This document shows, one piece after another, positions 13,171-13,913 of a DNA stretch of 13,913 nt. The position numbers and the translations under genes were made by a program. The notes beneath the pieces are model-generated. The model worked only from the letters and a program-made list of their open reading frames with translations, was not told the origin of the DNA and did not search any database. Each line of letters starts with the position of its first letter. Position 1 is the first letter of the stretch. Source of the DNA: Bacteroides sp. (GTDB lineage Bacteria > Bacteroidota > Bacteroidia > Bacteroidales > GCA-2748055); contig DSDZ01000198.1 in the NCBI GenBank assembly GCA_011048475.1, positions 1-13,913 of the forward strand. Reading direction: 5' to 3'.

Positions 13171-13913
13171 TTCCCGTCCGCACTGGAAAGAGAAATACTG
13201 ACCCTAAAACTGACCTGCAAAAGCCCGGGCGGGGGAGGGTTTGCCTGCTTCTTCTGCTCATTTCGATTATTTTTCTCTCAGTTCAATCGGATCTGTCTGC
13301 ACAGAATCTCTACTCCCTCAAAGATGGGAACTGGAATGATCCCACTGTTTGGTCTCTATCCACTACAGGACCGACCTGTAACTGCATCCCGAATGCAAAC
13401 AACGATGTTTTTGTCCAGGGGCATATCATCAGTTTCGATGTAAACGGTGACACGAAAGATCTTACCATTGAATCCGGGGGCCAACTCAACTGGATAGGCG
13501 ATTATACGCTGAACATCAATAATGGAGGTACGTTCACCATTGAGAACGGCGGTTCAACGGATGGTAACTCATCTGCTGGTACGATGATTATTTTCAAAAG
13601 TGGTCCTACATGTGCCCTTATTGTTGATGATGCTATAAAGGGATTAAACATAGGGGCTGTTCACATTGAAGGGGGGATCACACTGGATATCTCAGGGTCC
13701 GGCATCATTAGCATCATTGATGATTTTGAATTTCATGACAATTTCGCGACAGTGACCAATGATTTAACAGGAACGTTTACCATTGGCAGTGATCTGATAT
13801 TCTTGCAAGCCGGAGGCGCGCACGACAATCTGTTCATCAACAACGAGATCCTGACAGTACAAGGGAATCTTCGTTTTGCGGGATTGAATCAATCTGTTCA
13901 TAATATTGGTACC
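13167..13913 (+). CDS. secreted beta-strand-rich surface protein, N-terminal part only (runs off right edge)
   Basis: An open frame continues from the stop at 13089-13091 to the window end. It contains a clear signal peptide, GRVCLLLLLISIIFLSVQSD ending near LSAQ, so the product is exported. The mature part begins NLYSLKDGNWNDPTVWS and continues with Gly/Asn/Thr-rich strands such as LTIESGGQLNW and LNINNGGTFTIENGG, a pattern common at the N-terminus of large Bacteroidota surface proteins with beta-helix-like folds. Two cysteines (TCNC) lie in the first loop. No ATG is in frame upstream of the signal peptide; the first in-frame ATG is far inside, near 13582. The best start is therefore the GTG at 13167, which leaves a rather long basic leader of about 23 residues; TTG at 13116 is another option. 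A C-terminal type IX sorting domain would be expected but is not visible. Function is unknown. Confidence 0.7.
   Translation, partial: MIPVRTGKRNTDPKTDLQKPGRGRVCLLLLLISIIFLSVQSDLSAQNLYSLKDGNWNDPTVWSLSTTGPTCNCIPNANNDVFVQGHIISFDVNGDTKDLTIESGGQLNWIGDYTLNINNGGTFTIENGGSTDGNSSAGTMIIFKSGPTCALIVDDAIKGLNIGAVHIEGGITLDISGSGIISIIDDFEFHDNFATVTNDLTGTFTIGSDLIFLQAGGAHDNLFINNEILTVQGNLRFAGLNQSVHNIGT

Noticed and set aside
13014..13220. A 68-codon minus-strand frame in the recO-downstream gap
   Set aside because: It overlaps the hairpin, the repeats and the signal-peptide region of the plus-strand gene. The product has no recognisable feature, so a chance frame is more likely.
1..13913. Search for mobile elements, CRISPR arrays, tRNAs, toxin-antitoxin pairs or phage genes
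   Set aside because: No transposase or integrase motif, no long terminal or evenly spaced repeats, and no cloverleaf pattern was seen. Gene spacing and content look like ordinary chromosome.

Overview
This window is about 13.9 kb of bacterial chromosome, and its genes point to the Bacteroidota. The indicators are: the order ftsX, DUF3098, uppP, truB, queA; a type IX secretion protein (PorZ) with its C-terminal sorting domain; a periplasmic beta-propeller and Y_Y_Y sensor of the kind found in Bacteroidota hybrid regulators; a TAnnTTTG/TTG promoter before ilvE; and starts that mostly lack a clear Shine-Dalgarno sequence. The GC content looks to be around 50%, fairly high for the phylum. I cannot name a genus.

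Layout. From 1 to 4545 a minus-strand housekeeping block reads right to left: ilvE, ftsX, a DUF3098 membrane protein, uppP, truB and queA, the last cut by the left edge. Gaps are 4 to 60 bp, so it is probably one or two transcripts, headed by a good promoter in front of ilvE. From 4639 to 8265, also minus, lies one very large gene for a membrane sensor: periplasmic propeller, Y_Y_Y domain, one membrane helix, a class III nucleotidyl cyclase with adenylate-type specificity residues, and a C-terminal domain that looks like an HD phosphohydrolase fold without its metal-binding residues. After a 94-bp divergent intergenic region, the plus strand carries a tandem universal stress protein, rdgB, porZ, recO and the start of a secreted, beta-strand-rich protein that runs off the right edge.

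How the genes relate. The left block combines envelope functions (FtsX in division and septal hydrolase control, UppP in undecaprenyl carrier recycling) with tRNA modification (TruB, QueA) and branched-chain amino acid metabolism (IlvE). PorZ is an outer-surface component of the type IX secretion machinery, and the last gene looks like an exported protein that could use it, although its C-terminus is not visible. The cyclase would convert a periplasmic signal into cAMP. No cAMP effector lies in the window.

The points most worth a second look are the cyclase with its pseudo-HD tail, and two places (before rdgB and before the last gene) where a terminator-like hairpin and T-tract sit directly against a start codon. 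At the second of these, a 19-codon reading frame crosses the hairpin and its stop overlaps the presumed GTG start. I saw no tRNA, rRNA, CRISPR array, insertion sequence or prophage gene, and no gene-free stretch longer than about 165 bp.
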